Assembly: GCF_937951745.1 (NCBI RefSeq)
Contig: NZ_CALFBQ010000018.1
Span: 62,001 to 126,000 of the forward strand
DNA length: 64,000 nucleotides
Origin: an uncultured Chloroflexus sp.
GTDB lineage: Bacteria > Chloroflexota > Chloroflexia > Chloroflexales > Chloroflexaceae
Direction: 5' to 3'
A program made the translations under genes and the position numbers. Of the stretch, positions 8,554-17,687 are shown piece after piece (position 1 is the first letter of the stretch; each line of letters starts with the position of its first letter). The notes under the pieces were generated by a model, which made no database searches, was not told the origin of the DNA, and saw nothing but the letters and a program-made list of their open reading frames with translations.

Positions 8554-9984
8554 ATGGAGCGACGGATTACCGAGTTTATTGCCGGGTTGCGTGCGGCTGG
8601 CGTGCGGATCAGCGTGGCCGAGTCGGCTGATGCCTTGCGGGCGATTGAGCAGGCCGGCATTAGCGATCGCAATATCTTCCGGCTGGCATTGCAGGCGGCG
8701 TTGATTAAAGAGCGGCAGGATCAGGCGATTTTTAACGATCTCTTTCCGCTCTATTTTGGCAAAGATGCGCCGCCGGCGATGCAGCAACCCGGCGGCGGCC
8801 AGCTCTCGCCCGAAGAGCAGCAGCAGCTCTTGCGCCAGTTGCAGCAACTGCTCGCCCAATTCCCACCTAGCCCGCTCGGCCAGCTCTTTCAGAGCATGGT
8901 CAGCGGCCAACCGCTCAGCAATCAGCAAATCCGCGCAATGCTGGCTAACGTCTCGCCGCCGCACCTCACCAACCCGCGCTACCGCGATTGGATGGCGCGG
9001 CAGGCAATGCGCGAATTGCAGATGAACCGGTTGCAGCAGATGCTGCGCCAATTGCTTGAGCAACTGCGTGAGCAAGGCATGCGCGAAGAGGCGCTGCGCG
9101 CGATCGAGCAGGCGGCGCGCGAAAATCTCGCGGCGCTTGAGCAGCAGATCGGCCAGCAAGTGTCCCAGCAGATGCAAGAGCAGGCGCAAGGGCAAGGGCC
9201 TCGCCAAGGTCAAGGTCGGCCCAGCGAGCGCGAGCTGCTCGATATGCCGCTCGAGCGGATCGATGAGAGCCTATTGCCGGAAATGCGCACACTGGTGCGC
9301 AAATTGGCCGCGCGCCTGCGCACTCGGTTGGCGTTACGCCAGCGCCGCGGCAAGACCGGCACGCTCGACGCTAAGGCAACCATCCGCACCAACCAGCGTT
9401 TTGGTGGTGTGCCGATGCTCGTGCGCCACCGTAAACGCCATCTCAAGCCGAAGCTGGTCATCTTGTGTGACCGCAGCGTCAGTACGCAACAGGTGATGTC
9501 GTGCATGCTGCTGATGATCTATGCGCTGCACGATCAGGTTAGTCGCACCCGTTCTTTTGCCTTCATCGACCGGCTCTACGATATGTCTCACTACTTCGCC
9601 GAATCGCGCCCCGAACAGGCGATTGCGCAGGTGTTGGCCGAAATCCGGCCTACCCGCAGCTATAGCACCGATTTGGGGAATGCCCTCGGCGAGTTTTGCC
9701 GCGATCAGTTGCATCTGGTTGACGGGCGCACGACGGTGATTGTGCTCGGCGATGGCCGCAACAACGAGAATGATCCCAATTTGCCAGCCTTCGAGCAGAT
9801 TCGCCGTCGTGCCCGCCGCATCGTCTGGTTTGCGACTGAAGAGCGCGCGAAGTGGGGGGTCTACGATCCCGGTTCGCTGAGTAGCGATATCTATAAGTAT
9901 GCGCCGATGTGCGATGCAATGCATGAGGTGACGACGTTGCGCCAATTGGCGACAGCGATTGACCGGTTGTTTTTGCATCCGTAG
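8554..9984 (+). CDS. VWA-domain (CoxE-like) partner of the MoxR ATPase
   Basis: 476 aa from ATG 8554 (MERRITEFIAGLRAAG); the 64 upstream codons overlap the MoxR gene and are a reading-frame artefact. The middle (about residues 75-240) is extremely Gln/Leu-rich and probably forms long helices. The C-terminal VWA domain begins near KPKLVILCDRSVSTQQ, whose D-x-S-x-S is the MIDAS metal site, and continues with RSYSTDLGNALGEF and TVIVLGDGRNN. This is the architecture of the CoxE-type proteins that work with MoxR/CoxD ATPases. No signal peptide. No metal enzyme to be matured lies next to the pair, so the client is unknown. Confidence 0.87.
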   Translation: MERRITEFIAGLRAAGVRISVAESADALRAIEQAGISDRNIFRLALQAALIKERQDQAIFNDLFPLYFGKDAPPAMQQPGGGQLSPEEQQQLLRQLQQLLAQFPPSPLGQLFQSMVSGQPLSNQQIRAMLANVSPPHLTNPRYRDWMARQAMRELQMNRLQQMLRQLLEQLREQGMREEALRAIEQAARENLAALEQQIGQQVSQQMQEQAQGQGPRQGQGRPSERELLDMPLERIDESLLPEMRTLVRKLAARLRTRLALRQRRGKTGTLDAKATIRTNQRFGGVPMLVRHRKRHLKPKLVILCDRSVSTQQVMSCMLLMIYALHDQVSRTRSFAFIDRLYDMSHYFAESRPEQAIAQVLAEIRPTRSYSTDLGNALGEFCRDQLHLVDGRTTVIVLGDGRNNENDPNLPAFEQIRRRARRIVWFATEERAKWGVYDPGSLSSDIYKYAPMCDAMHEVTTLRQLATAIDRLFLHP

Positions 9985-10020
9985 CAGGGAATGTTTTGCT
10001 GCCGCGTATCAAACCCTTTT

Positions 10021-10276
10021 GCTCGGCACGGGTTAAGCGCTATTCTAGCGTGCGGCTGCTGCACTCTGCATCAGGTTGAACGCCGGCGGCTTTGTTGCCG
10101 GCGAGAGTTTGAGCAGTGCGCTGGTTGGCTGTATCATTGCCTAGCATGCTCTTGTTCGGCACGAGTTCATAGAGTGCGGCAATGCGGCTGCTGCACTCTA
10201 CATAATAAGGAATGATGCGTAATGCGGGTTGTGATTCGGGAAGTGTTGAATGTCGGCGGCTTTTTTGCTGGCGAGA
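10021..10276 (+). repeat. Partial tandem duplication of the promoter region and 5' end of the 10222 gene
   Basis: GCGGCTGCTGCACTCT occurs at 10052-10067 and 10184-10199, each preceded by a degenerate CGGCACGRGTT motif. A 31-bp block at 10076-10106 matches 27 of 31 bases of 10246-10276, which is inside the 5' end of the next gene and encodes VGGFFAGE. The upstream copy reads LNAGGFVAGE but continues into unrelated sequence, so it is a relic. Confidence 0.75.
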
Positions 10277-10614
10277 CGGTGACGTTGGCGGCGCAGCCGT
10301 GGCCGGATGGTGGTCCTGAGCAGACGGTGACGATCGACGATGCGGCGCTAACCAATGTGATTGCGCGCCACCTGCTGGTACCGGGGATGATCCTTGAGTT
10401 GCAGTTTGCCGGTGATCGAGTCGAGCATGCGACCTTGCTCGGTGCGCCTTATTATGCCAGTCTACGCACGGCGTGGCGGCAACCGCCGATTCTGCCTACG
10501 CCAACGCCGCGTGTACTCAGTTTTCGCTGCCCAGCTTGCAACGTGTGGGCGGTGGCAACCGGCGATCCGCTAGTATGTGCGGTTTGCGGCGCCACCGCCC
10601 CTACAGTTAACTGA
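10222..10614 (+). CDS. Small protein of unknown function with C-terminal zinc ribbon
   Basis: 130 aa; AAGGA lies 9 nt before the ATG. The N-terminal 80 residues (MRVVIREVLNVGGFFAGETV) look like a small beta-rich domain. The C-terminus carries FRCPACNVWA and VCAVCGAT, two CxxC pairs 20 residues apart that would bind one zinc. I do not recognise a family. It converges on the FHA gene with an 8-bp overlap and borders the phospho-signalling operon, where nearly every protein has a zinc ribbon, so it may belong to the same system. Its 5' region is partly duplicated upstream. Confidence 0.65.
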   Translation: MRVVIREVLNVGGFFAGETVTLAAQPWPDGGPEQTVTIDDAALTNVIARHLLVPGMILELQFAGDRVEHATLLGAPYYASLRTAWRQPPILPTPTPRVLSFRCPACNVWAVATGDPLVCAVCGATAPTVN

Positions 10615-12031
10615 TCCGGAAGGTTGCCACCAATCGCCCGAATTGCAATTTTGTGCCATCACTAATCGGGGTTGGCGTTTGCGGTTCGATCCGCGTGCCG
10701 TTCACCCGTGTGTGGTTGGTGCTGTTGAGATCAACGATACTCCACTGATCGCCGGTATGTACGATTTTGGCATGCTGGCGACTCACGCCACCCGACTCGC
10801 CACCGTAAGAGGTCAAGTCAATTTCGGGAAAGATGTTGCTCACCGGGTCCTCGCGTCCAATCACGTACTCGTGTTTGCCCGGCTCAAGGATAATCTCACT
10901 GCCATCAGCTAGCTCCAACCGGGCTACCGCTGGCGGTGGGGTTGGGATAGGGGTAGCAATGGGGGTTGGGACTGCCGGATGGGCGGCTACTGGCTCAGCC
11001 GGCGCTGCCGCAGGTGCCGCTGGCGTTGGGGTGCTGCCGGTCAGGGCAACGAGTTCGGCCTCAGTCTTGGCTAGTTCGGCCCGCGCTGCATCGAGACCGG
11101 CAGTGATGAATGCTGGCACGCTGCCGGCGGGATAGCGGGCAGCCATCTGCGCGTATTGAGCAATGGTGTCGCGGTGCGCCGCCAATAATGCTTCGAGCCG
11201 AGCAACCTCTGCCGGATCAGGGCCGGTGGGGAGCGCCGCCAATTCCGCCTCGGTCTTGGCCAGTTCGGCCCGTGCCGCATCGAGCCCAGCGGTGATGAAC
11301 GTCGGTACGCTGCCGGCGGGATAGCGGGCAGCCATCTGTTCGTATTGGGCGACTGTGTCCCGGTGTGCAGCCAGCAACGCTTCCAGCCGGGCACGCTCGG
11401 CTATTAGATCGATAGGTGCAACTGCTGGGGCGGCTGACGTAGCAGGCGGCGCGGGTGGTTCGGCCACTGGCGGTGCGGGTGATTCGGCCACTGGCGGCGC
11501 GGGTGATTCGGCCACTGGCGGCGCGACCATGGTTGGCCCTTCTGCCGGGATGGCTGGCGTAGGAGCTGGTGCTTCGCTTGCCGGTGGCGTATGGACGGCA
11601 ACAGGCTCTTCTACCGGCGGCGGGGCAATGACGGTAGGCGTGTCAGCGGCGGGCGGCGGGGCAAACAACCTGCTCAGGTCAGCGCCGCAATTGTCGCAGA
11701 ACCGTTCGCCGGGCAACACCGGATCGCCGCAATCAGGGCAGAAGAGTTGCGGTGCGCTAGGTGGCGCGAGCAACGTTGCCTGATCAGGTGTTATTGGCGA
11801 TGCAACTGGTGTTGCCAGCAAGTCGGCGCCGCAATTGTCACAGAACCGTTCACCGGGGAGTACCGTCGCGCCGCACACCGGGCAGGATGGCGCGAGAGCG
11901 GTAGGTTGATCGGGCGAGACGGCTGTGGGCGCGGGAGCGGTTGGCGCTGCGCCGGTTAAGCGGGTGCCGCACTGATCGCAGAAGCGGTTGGTAGGCTCAT
12001 TCTGCGCTCCACAGGAAGGACAGATGATCAT
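10607..12031 (-). CDS. FHA-domain protein with three zinc ribbons and duplicated helical segment
   Basis: 474 aa; start MIICPSCGAQNE has GTGAGGAA upstream. Three zinc ribbons occur in the first 120 residues (CPSCG..FCDQCG, CPVCG..FCDNCG, CPDCG..FCDNCG). A Pro/Ala-rich linker follows, then two near-identical copies of a 63-residue helical unit (LEALLAAHRDTVAQYEQMAA), then another Pro/Ala linker. The C-terminal FHA domain (about 375-474) has VIGRED, SRQHAKI and LNSTNHTRVNG, the phosphothreonine-binding signature. It is the last gene of the minus-strand kinase/phosphatase/VWA operon and is likely the reader of phosphorylation made by the neighbouring kinase. Confidence 0.87.
   Translation of the reverse strand: MIICPSCGAQNEPTNRFCDQCGTRLTGAAPTAPAPTAVSPDQPTALAPSCPVCGATVLPGERFCDNCGADLLATPVASPITPDQATLLAPPSAPQLFCPDCGDPVLPGERFCDNCGADLSRLFAPPPAADTPTVIAPPPVEEPVAVHTPPASEAPAPTPAIPAEGPTMVAPPVAESPAPPVAESPAPPVAEPPAPPATSAAPAVAPIDLIAERARLEALLAAHRDTVAQYEQMAARYPAGSVPTFITAGLDAARAELAKTEAELAALPTGPDPAEVARLEALLAAHRDTIAQYAQMAARYPAGSVPAFITAGLDAARAELAKTEAELVALTGSTPTPAAPAAAPAEPVAAHPAVPTPIATPIPTPPPAVARLELADGSEIILEPGKHEYVIGREDPVSNIFPEIDLTSYGGESGGVSRQHAKIVHTGDQWSIVDLNSTNHTRVNGTRIEPQTPTPISDGTKLQFGRLVATFRIS
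11041..11418 (-). repeat. Direct repeat of about 189 bp inside the FHA gene
   Basis: Two units offset by 189 bp (63 codons) encode nearly the same Ala/Leu/Glu-rich helix pair ending TEAELAAL. DNA identity is high enough to suggest recent in-frame duplication or gene conversion. Confidence 0.8.
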
Positions 12032-12052
12032 AGTCGTTCCTCACCTTGGCAA

Positions 12053-12077
12053 GCAATCGCTCCCGAATGGCGATTGC
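12053..12077. terminator. Hairpin between the VWA and FHA genes
   Basis: GCAATCGC, a 9-nt loop and GCGATTGC make a perfect 8-bp stem in the 68-bp gap between two co-directional genes. There is no U-run in the minus-strand direction, so it may be a processing or partial attenuation site, or a remnant of the GCAATCGC repeat family. Confidence 0.4.
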
Positions 12078-12099
12078 GCGATTCCATCGCATCGTTTGC

Positions 12100-13347
12100 T
12101 TACTCATCTTCCAGCCGCTGCGTCAGCCGTCGAGTCGCATAGCGTAGCTCTTTCTGCGCTGCGGCGCTTAGTTGTTGGCCCTGTTCGAGCGCTGCCGCTT
12201 GTTGGTTAGTCTTTTCAGCTAGCTCCAGTTCCCCTAAATCAAGCAAGCGCGTCGCTGCGGCGCGTAATTTCTGGGTTGCGCCGGCGACGTTGCCGCTAGC
12301 CGCTTCACTCAACGCGCGCGTTTGCAGCTTAAACGCTGTCACACGCTCGACCAGATTCATCACGGTAGGATTGTAACTCTCTGGCCCGGCCTGATCGGCT
12401 ACCTCAAGCAGTACGTCTTGTTTGATGATCATTTCAGCCGTTTGGTCCACCGGCGTTAGGTGCAATTCGGCCTGCGCCAGCCGAAACCGGCCACTAGCTC
12501 GTGGCGGCAGCATCAGGTCAAGCAGCACGGCTGCCGGTTGGCCGCCTGCCAGATCGCCTAACCGCACAGCCACCGCAGTGTCACCAATGGGCTGGTATCC
12601 CAGATTGGCAATGACCGGTTTGACCCGATAGACTGCGCGTGGCGTAACATCACGGACGAACCGCAGCAATAGGCGAGCATCGGTGGCGACGGTCGCTTGT
12701 GCCGCTTCCACTGCCTGTTGGAAGAAGGTCGTGATCTGTTCCGGCTCGGCTATGTAATCAGAGTGACCATCGCTAGCAGCGGCAATATCATCGAGCAACT
12801 GCTCGTTCCACTCGGCCCCCAGCCCCAGCGCCGTGATCCGCACGCCAGCCTTGCCAAGTTCTTGAGCCAAATCGCGGCAGAGCAGTTCGTCACCCCATGT
12901 CTGGCCATCGGTGAGCAATACCATACGACTGATGCGATCGGGACCGAGATACTTTTGCAGCTCGGTTTGTCCGGCCTGCATCCCAAGCGACAGCGCCGTG
13001 CCACCGGCTTCGGTGATAGTATCAACGGCGGTTAGCAACGCCGCTTTATCGCCAACCGGCGCTGCTGGCACCAGTGTCTGCACCGTATCGTCGAAGATCA
13101 CGATGGCTGCGACATCGTGGGGACGGAGCAGTTCGATTACCCGGCGAGTGGCGGCTTTCATGCTGGCGAGTTTGGCGCCCTGCATCGAGCCTGAGCGATC
13201 GAGCACAAAACAGAGATTGAGCGGCATTGCCGTTGCCGGCGAAGCCGGCGCCAAAGCCTCGACCAGCAAATAGCCGACTTGCGGCGTAGCGCTAGCTGGG
13301 ATTGGCGCGCGGCCCCACTGGCAGGTGAGCGTGATCTGCAGAGACAT
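12100..13347 (-). CDS. VWA-domain protein (TerY/YfbK-like) in the signalling operon
   Basis: 415 aa from ATG 13347, chosen because AAGGA lies 8 nt upstream; the ORF-track start adds 28 unlikely codons. MSLQITLTCQWG leads into a VWA domain with the MIDAS motif LCFVLDRSGSMQG, the conserved Thr in AGGTALSLG, and VLLTDGQTWGDE. A beta-rich region and a helical tail (about 320-415) follow. It is a clear paralogue of the protein at 52419-53678: shared patterns include ITALGLGAEWNEQLLDDI and VTPRAVYRVKP. In TerY-P triads a VWA protein acts with a kinase and PP2C; the same trio is found here. Confidence 0.88.
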   Translation of the reverse strand: MSLQITLTCQWGRAPIPASATPQVGYLLVEALAPASPATAMPLNLCFVLDRSGSMQGAKLASMKAATRRVIELLRPHDVAAIVIFDDTVQTLVPAAPVGDKAALLTAVDTITEAGGTALSLGMQAGQTELQKYLGPDRISRMVLLTDGQTWGDELLCRDLAQELGKAGVRITALGLGAEWNEQLLDDIAAASDGHSDYIAEPEQITTFFQQAVEAAQATVATDARLLLRFVRDVTPRAVYRVKPVIANLGYQPIGDTAVAVRLGDLAGGQPAAVLLDLMLPPRASGRFRLAQAELHLTPVDQTAEMIIKQDVLLEVADQAGPESYNPTVMNLVERVTAFKLQTRALSEAASGNVAGATQKLRAAATRLLDLGELELAEKTNQQAAALEQGQQLSAAAQKELRYATRRLTQRLEDE

Positions 13348-13400
13348 ACGCAACATCCTTGTATAGCATCGAACGCAACGTCGGCGACATATCCGCCTAG

Positions 13401-14696
13401 CTACGCAATGAAAAACCCCAACACACAACAAAGCAGGTACGCGCCGGCGCTGGCGGCGAACCCGATCGCGGCATCACGGCGGCCATGCACGGTTTGGGCC
13501 GTATTCGGACTCACGAGAGCGATCAGACTCAGGATGCCGCTAATGACAGCGAACAGAGCGGCGCCTATCGCAATCAACACGCCCAAACCAGCCAATATAT
13601 CATTACTTTCAAGGGCCGGATCAAGACCAACCATTCCCAATGCAATCACCATCAGCACCGTGCTGATAATCCCAATCCAGAGTCCGGCGGTTGCCAAGCC
13701 AGTGCTTGCCGCCCTCATCGCCGGTGCGGGGGCCATCGCTTCAACGCGCGCCGCTTGCGCTACCGGGGGCAGGCCGGCTTGTCGGTTTACCAAATTGCTG
13801 CTTCCGAACAGGGCCTGTTGCAACTCGATCAGGCTAGCGAACCGCTTGGCAGGATCGTTGTCAGTGGCGCGCGTAATGGCAGCCGCGATATATGGCGGAA
13901 CTGAGGGATTGAGTTGGTTGACCGGTGGCAGCCGGAACGGAGTGGTGCTTGGATCGTGGCCGGTCAGCAGATGGTGCATCAACACGCCGAGACTATAAAT
14001 GTCAGATCGTGGATCGGTCTGACCGCGACCGTACTGTTCGGGGGCGCTGTAACCGGGGGTGCCGAAGGCTTGGGTGTCGCGTTCTTTGCCCGGTTTGAAC
14101 AGGCGAGCGATGCCAAAATCAACCAACTTGATTGTGCCGTCAGGCGTAATCATCACGTTGGTTGGTTTGAGATCGCGAAAGATAATCGGCGGCTGTTGCG
14201 CGTGCAGGTAAGCAAGCACCTCGCAGATTTGCGCTGTCCAGCGTAAAACTTCATGCAGGGGCCGGGGCAAACCGACACGATTGGTGTAATCGCGCAAGTT
14301 CTCGCCGGGCACAAACTCCATGACTAAATAGTGGCGGCCATTCTCTTCAAAGTGGTCGGTCACGCGCGGCAAATAGGGATGGTTGAGTTTAGCCAGCAAC
14401 TCCGCCTCTTGCCGGAAGGCCGCTTGAGCTTGTTGGCGCTCAAGCGGTGAAGTGATCGACATGTCGCTCATTTCCTTCACCGCCCATTGAGCCGTTGTGA
14501 GCCGGCGATCAGTCGCCAGATAGACCGATCCCATGCCACCGGCACCTAGCCGGCGGCGTAATTCATACCGGCCCTGCAACACCTGCAACGGTGGCGCTGC
14601 GTTCGCTAGCTGGCCGCTGGTGGGTATGCGCGCGCCGCATTCAGGGCAGAAAAGTACGTCATTATGGATCGTTGCACCGCATTGTGGACAGTTCAT
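13401..14696 (-). CDS. Membrane-anchored Ser/Thr protein kinase with N-terminal zinc ribbon
   Basis: 431 aa. A zinc ribbon opens the protein (MNCPQCGATIHNDVLFCPEC). The kinase domain (about 43-300) shows the Gly-rich loop LGAGGMGSVYL, Lys in QWAVKEM, the catalytic loop IIFRDLKPTN, DFG in LVDFGIARLF and GTPGYSAPEQY. The HRD histidine is Phe, which is tolerated in active kinases. About four hydrophobic segments form the C-terminal 110 residues, so the kinase faces the cytoplasm. The ATG overlaps the stop of the PP2C gene in an ATGA, indicating translational coupling of kinase and phosphatase. Confidence 0.93.
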   Translation of the reverse strand: MNCPQCGATIHNDVLFCPECGARIPTSGQLANAAPPLQVLQGRYELRRRLGAGGMGSVYLATDRRLTTAQWAVKEMSDMSITSPLERQQAQAAFRQEAELLAKLNHPYLPRVTDHFEENGRHYLVMEFVPGENLRDYTNRVGLPRPLHEVLRWTAQICEVLAYLHAQQPPIIFRDLKPTNVMITPDGTIKLVDFGIARLFKPGKERDTQAFGTPGYSAPEQYGRGQTDPRSDIYSLGVLMHHLLTGHDPSTTPFRLPPVNQLNPSVPPYIAAAITRATDNDPAKRFASLIELQQALFGSSNLVNRQAGLPPVAQAARVEAMAPAPAMRAASTGLATAGLWIGIISTVLMVIALGMVGLDPALESNDILAGLGVLIAIGAALFAVISGILSLIALVSPNTAQTVHGRRDAAIGFAASAGAYLLCCVLGFFIA

Positions 14697-16417
14697 AGTG
14701 TCATTCTCACCAGAATCACTGCGATATTGTCCTCGCCACCAGCCCGATTAGCCGCGGCGACTAGCGCGGCGCTGGCCCGTTGCGGATCGGGTTCTTCGGT
14801 TATAATCCGTTCCATCTCCGAATCGCGCGTCATCTCCCATTGGCCGTCGGAACAGAGCAAGAGCGCATCGCCGGGGAGCAATCGTAGACTAAAGAGATCA
14901 ACTTCTGGCTCAGCTCGATCACCGAGCGAACGGAGCACCGCATTGCGTTGCGGGTGGGTGTAGATGTCCTCTTCGCGCAGATGGCCAAGCTCCACTAGCC
15001 GCATCACCAACGAGTGGTCTTTGCTAATCCGGCGCAGCTTATCATCGCGAAATAGATAGGTGCGGCTATCGCCAACATTTGCGATCACAGCCCGATCGCC
15101 TATGACTAACGCCATGGTCAACGTCGATCCCATATCGTTCGCTTGGACACGGCTCGCGTGATAGATAGCCTCGTTAGCGGATAACACTGCTTGCCGCACC
15201 AGTTCGCGTATCTCAGTCTCGTGATACGGACGCGATCCAGCGATCATTTGTTGCAGATAGTTGTCAATGATTACACGCGCCGCTGTGCGTACTGCCATCC
15301 CGCTCGCGACTTCGCCAGCGGCATGGCCGCCCATACCGTCGGCGACAATGTACACGCCGCAGCTCTGGCGCTGGCCATTGTTTTCGAGGCAAAGGGTCAG
15401 CGTAAACAGGCTATCTTCGTTGTGATCGCGCACGCGCCCGACATCGGTATACGAACCGGCGAGTTGGAAGAGAGGCACGGGATGGGTACGTTCATCGCGT
15501 AAGGCGGTCAAGCGGGCTGCGACTGCGGCAGCATCACGCAGCTCACCGGTGCGGATCTGGCGTAAGACCACCCCTAAGCCATCGGGTATCTGTTCAACGT
15601 CCGCCACCGTTTCTTCACTCAACCGTTGGGTCGTGCGCGGGATGGCGGTCAGCCGTTCCAGCGCTTCCGCCAACGCCAACAAGTCGGCCTGAAACGCAGC
15701 TTCACGCTCGGTGTCACTGACTAACCGTAGCTGGTTGGCCTGCCGCAAGCAGACCGTTGCCGGCCCGCTCAAGCCGAGATCATCGATCGTGAGCGAGCCA
15801 AGAGTGATACCCGAGCCATGCAGATTCACCAGCAATTGGGCAAGCGAGGCGCCAATCGTCAACGCTGTTGTCTCATCGAGCGGTGTCGCCAAGGGCGTCA
15901 ACTCCGTATCGGCTAGCACCGTCAGTTGCATGCCATTCAAATCGCACTGTTCGACAATGTCGGGTAAGATAGCGCGGGCCAGCGGGTCGGCCAGCCGGTC
16001 AATCAAAGCTGGGCCAGACGGCTCATCGCGTTGCGAGAGGAAAGCGGGGTAGACACGCCCTTCCAGCGCGGCGCCACAATCGATGCAGTACGACTCGTTG
16101 GCGTCGTTAGCGGTTGAGCCACAGGCCCAACAGCGTTGCCACGGTGCCAGATCGCGTACTTTGAGCGGGCCAACCGGCCATGGTTCGGTGAGAGGATAGA
16201 GCGGCGCAAACCGGTTGGCAAAGAGTGGCAAGTTGGTCTCCATCGTTTCCTCCTCGCCGGCATACAGTGATGTTGGTGGCGCAATCGCTTGGGTGAGCAT
16301 CTCGCTCAGCAACCCCTCGCTGGCTGGCAATGGCTGGCGTCCCGGCAATGGCTGGCCGCAGACAGCGCAGCAACGAGCGTGCGCGCGATTTTCCGCCCCA
16401 CATATAGAACAACGCAT
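14693..16417 (-). CDS. PP2C-type phosphatase with zinc ribbons and a kinase-like degenerate segment
   Basis: 574 aa from MRCSICGAENRAHARCCAVC; the track start adds 24 codons reaching into the upstream gene. A second zinc ribbon (CWACGSTANDANESYCIDCG) lies near residue 115. Residues about 150-285 contain LVNLHGSGITLGSLTIDDLGL, which resembles the HRD region of a kinase C-lobe without catalytic residues, so it may be a pseudokinase remnant. The PP2C domain (about 320-574) has VADGMGGHAAGEV, NVGDSRTYL, LLCSDGQWEM and GGEDNIAVILV with the metal-binding aspartates intact. It lies 10 bp after the second PP2C gene and overlaps the kinase start. Confidence 0.9.
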   Translation of the reverse strand: MRCSICGAENRAHARCCAVCGQPLPGRQPLPASEGLLSEMLTQAIAPPTSLYAGEEETMETNLPLFANRFAPLYPLTEPWPVGPLKVRDLAPWQRCWACGSTANDANESYCIDCGAALEGRVYPAFLSQRDEPSGPALIDRLADPLARAILPDIVEQCDLNGMQLTVLADTELTPLATPLDETTALTIGASLAQLLVNLHGSGITLGSLTIDDLGLSGPATVCLRQANQLRLVSDTEREAAFQADLLALAEALERLTAIPRTTQRLSEETVADVEQIPDGLGVVLRQIRTGELRDAAAVAARLTALRDERTHPVPLFQLAGSYTDVGRVRDHNEDSLFTLTLCLENNGQRQSCGVYIVADGMGGHAAGEVASGMAVRTAARVIIDNYLQQMIAGSRPYHETEIRELVRQAVLSANEAIYHASRVQANDMGSTLTMALVIGDRAVIANVGDSRTYLFRDDKLRRISKDHSLVMRLVELGHLREEDIYTHPQRNAVLRSLGDRAEPEVDLFSLRLLPGDALLLCSDGQWEMTRDSEMERIITEEPDPQRASAALVAAANRAGGEDNIAVILVRMTL

Positions 16418-16427
16418 AAACCTTAGC

Positions 16428-17687
16428 CTAAGTTGCAGATCGGTTCGTAAAGCGAGCGATCGCGACTGAGATATTATCTTGGCCGCCACGCTGGTTGGCG
16501 AGTTCGATCAAGGACGTAGCAGCCCGATCTGGTGACTGGCTGACGGCCAAGCGGGCCAGCTCATCATCGCTGACGTGATTGTACAACCCATCAGAGCAGA
16601 GTAGCAAAATATCGCCGGATGCCAGTGGTTGGGCGCGCGTATCGGCTGCTAATGGTTGGTCGGCCCCGAGCGAACGGTAAAGGATGTGGCGTTGCGGGTG
16701 CGTGCGCGCTGCTGCTGGGCTGAGTTGACCAATATCAACCAAGCGCGCTACGATCGTATGATCGGTAGTTAGTTGTTGCCACGCTGGCGGTTCGCCAGAG
16801 CTGCCCGGCGTGATCAGGTAGGCCCGGCTATCACCGACGTGGGCGAGATACGCCCGCCGGCCAATCGCAAGCGCAACCGTCAACGTGGTGCCCATCCCGG
16901 CCCGGCGCTGATCAATGCGAGCCGCCGCTGCGACCTGTTCGTGCGCAGTTTGCGCCGCTGCCTGCAACAGCGCCAGCCAGCCATCATCATGATCGGGCAA
17001 GGCTTGATTCAATGCCTGTTGCAAGCTGGTTTTGACCGTCTCGGCGGCGATCTGTGAAGCAATCTCACCGGCAGCCGCGCCACCCATGCCGTCGGCGACC
17101 AACAACAATGCGCCAAACGGTTCATCGCCGCGGCTCAGGGTGCCGGCATATACCGTATCTTCGTTGACCGCACGCACCTGACCAATGTGGCTACGCACGG
17201 CAATTTGGGCTTGCAGCGGCGGTGGCGGGACGCCAGCCCGCCGCGATGGTTGCAGCGCCGCGCCGCACGAGACGCAAAACCGCGCTTGGGCACGGTTGCC
17301 GCGCCCGCAGAGCGGGCAGGCAAGCGGGTAACGGCGCTGGACGGGAAGGCGAGTGGTGATTTGCACTGTCTCGCGCCCTTGCGCGATCTGTTGGGCAAGG
17401 CTGGCGAGCATTTGCGACAATTCATGCAGCGCATACGCTGCCTGCTCGCGCGCCACCCCGGTGGAACTCTCGTAGCGCCGCCGCCAGAACGCAACCCCCG
17501 CTTCCACAAGCGCTACCAAATCATGTAAGCTGATGGTGTCGGTGGTAAGGGCTAATTGCCGTTCGCCGGTTACGATTACTCGTTCGGGGAAGGGATCCAG
17601 CGGTGCGCCGCAGTGTGGACAAACCTGCTGGGCTGTCCCGGTTGCTTTGCCGCAAACTCTGCATCGCCCGATATCTTGTGTTGCCAC
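16428..17687 (-). CDS. PP2C-type Ser/Thr phosphatase with two zinc ribbons
   Basis: 419 aa, first gene of the minus-strand operon. Zinc ribbon 1 is CRVCGKATGTAQQVCPHCG; ribbon 2 is CPLCGRGNRAQARFCVSCG near residue 120. The PP2C domain (about 155-415) has VRAVNEDTVY, VADGMGGAAAGEI, HVGDSRAYL, LLCSDGLYNHVSD and GGQDNISVAIARF; metal-binding aspartates are all present. Two phosphatases for one kinase suggests different substrates or opposing outputs. It is a paralogue of the next gene, differing mainly in the lack of the kinase-like segment. Confidence 0.92.
   Translation of the reverse strand: MATQDIGRCRVCGKATGTAQQVCPHCGAPLDPFPERVIVTGERQLALTTDTISLHDLVALVEAGVAFWRRRYESSTGVAREQAAYALHELSQMLASLAQQIAQGRETVQITTRLPVQRRYPLACPLCGRGNRAQARFCVSCGAALQPSRRAGVPPPPLQAQIAVRSHIGQVRAVNEDTVYAGTLSRGDEPFGALLLVADGMGGAAAGEIASQIAAETVKTSLQQALNQALPDHDDGWLALLQAAAQTAHEQVAAAARIDQRRAGMGTTLTVALAIGRRAYLAHVGDSRAYLITPGSSGEPPAWQQLTTDHTIVARLVDIGQLSPAAARTHPQRHILYRSLGADQPLAADTRAQPLASGDILLLCSDGLYNHVSDDELARLAVSQSPDRAATSLIELANQRGGQDNISVAIARFTNRSAT

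Noticed and set aside
13279-13998. 239-aa plus-strand ORF across the kinase C-terminus
   Set aside because: Antisense to the membrane part of the kinase; no motifs.
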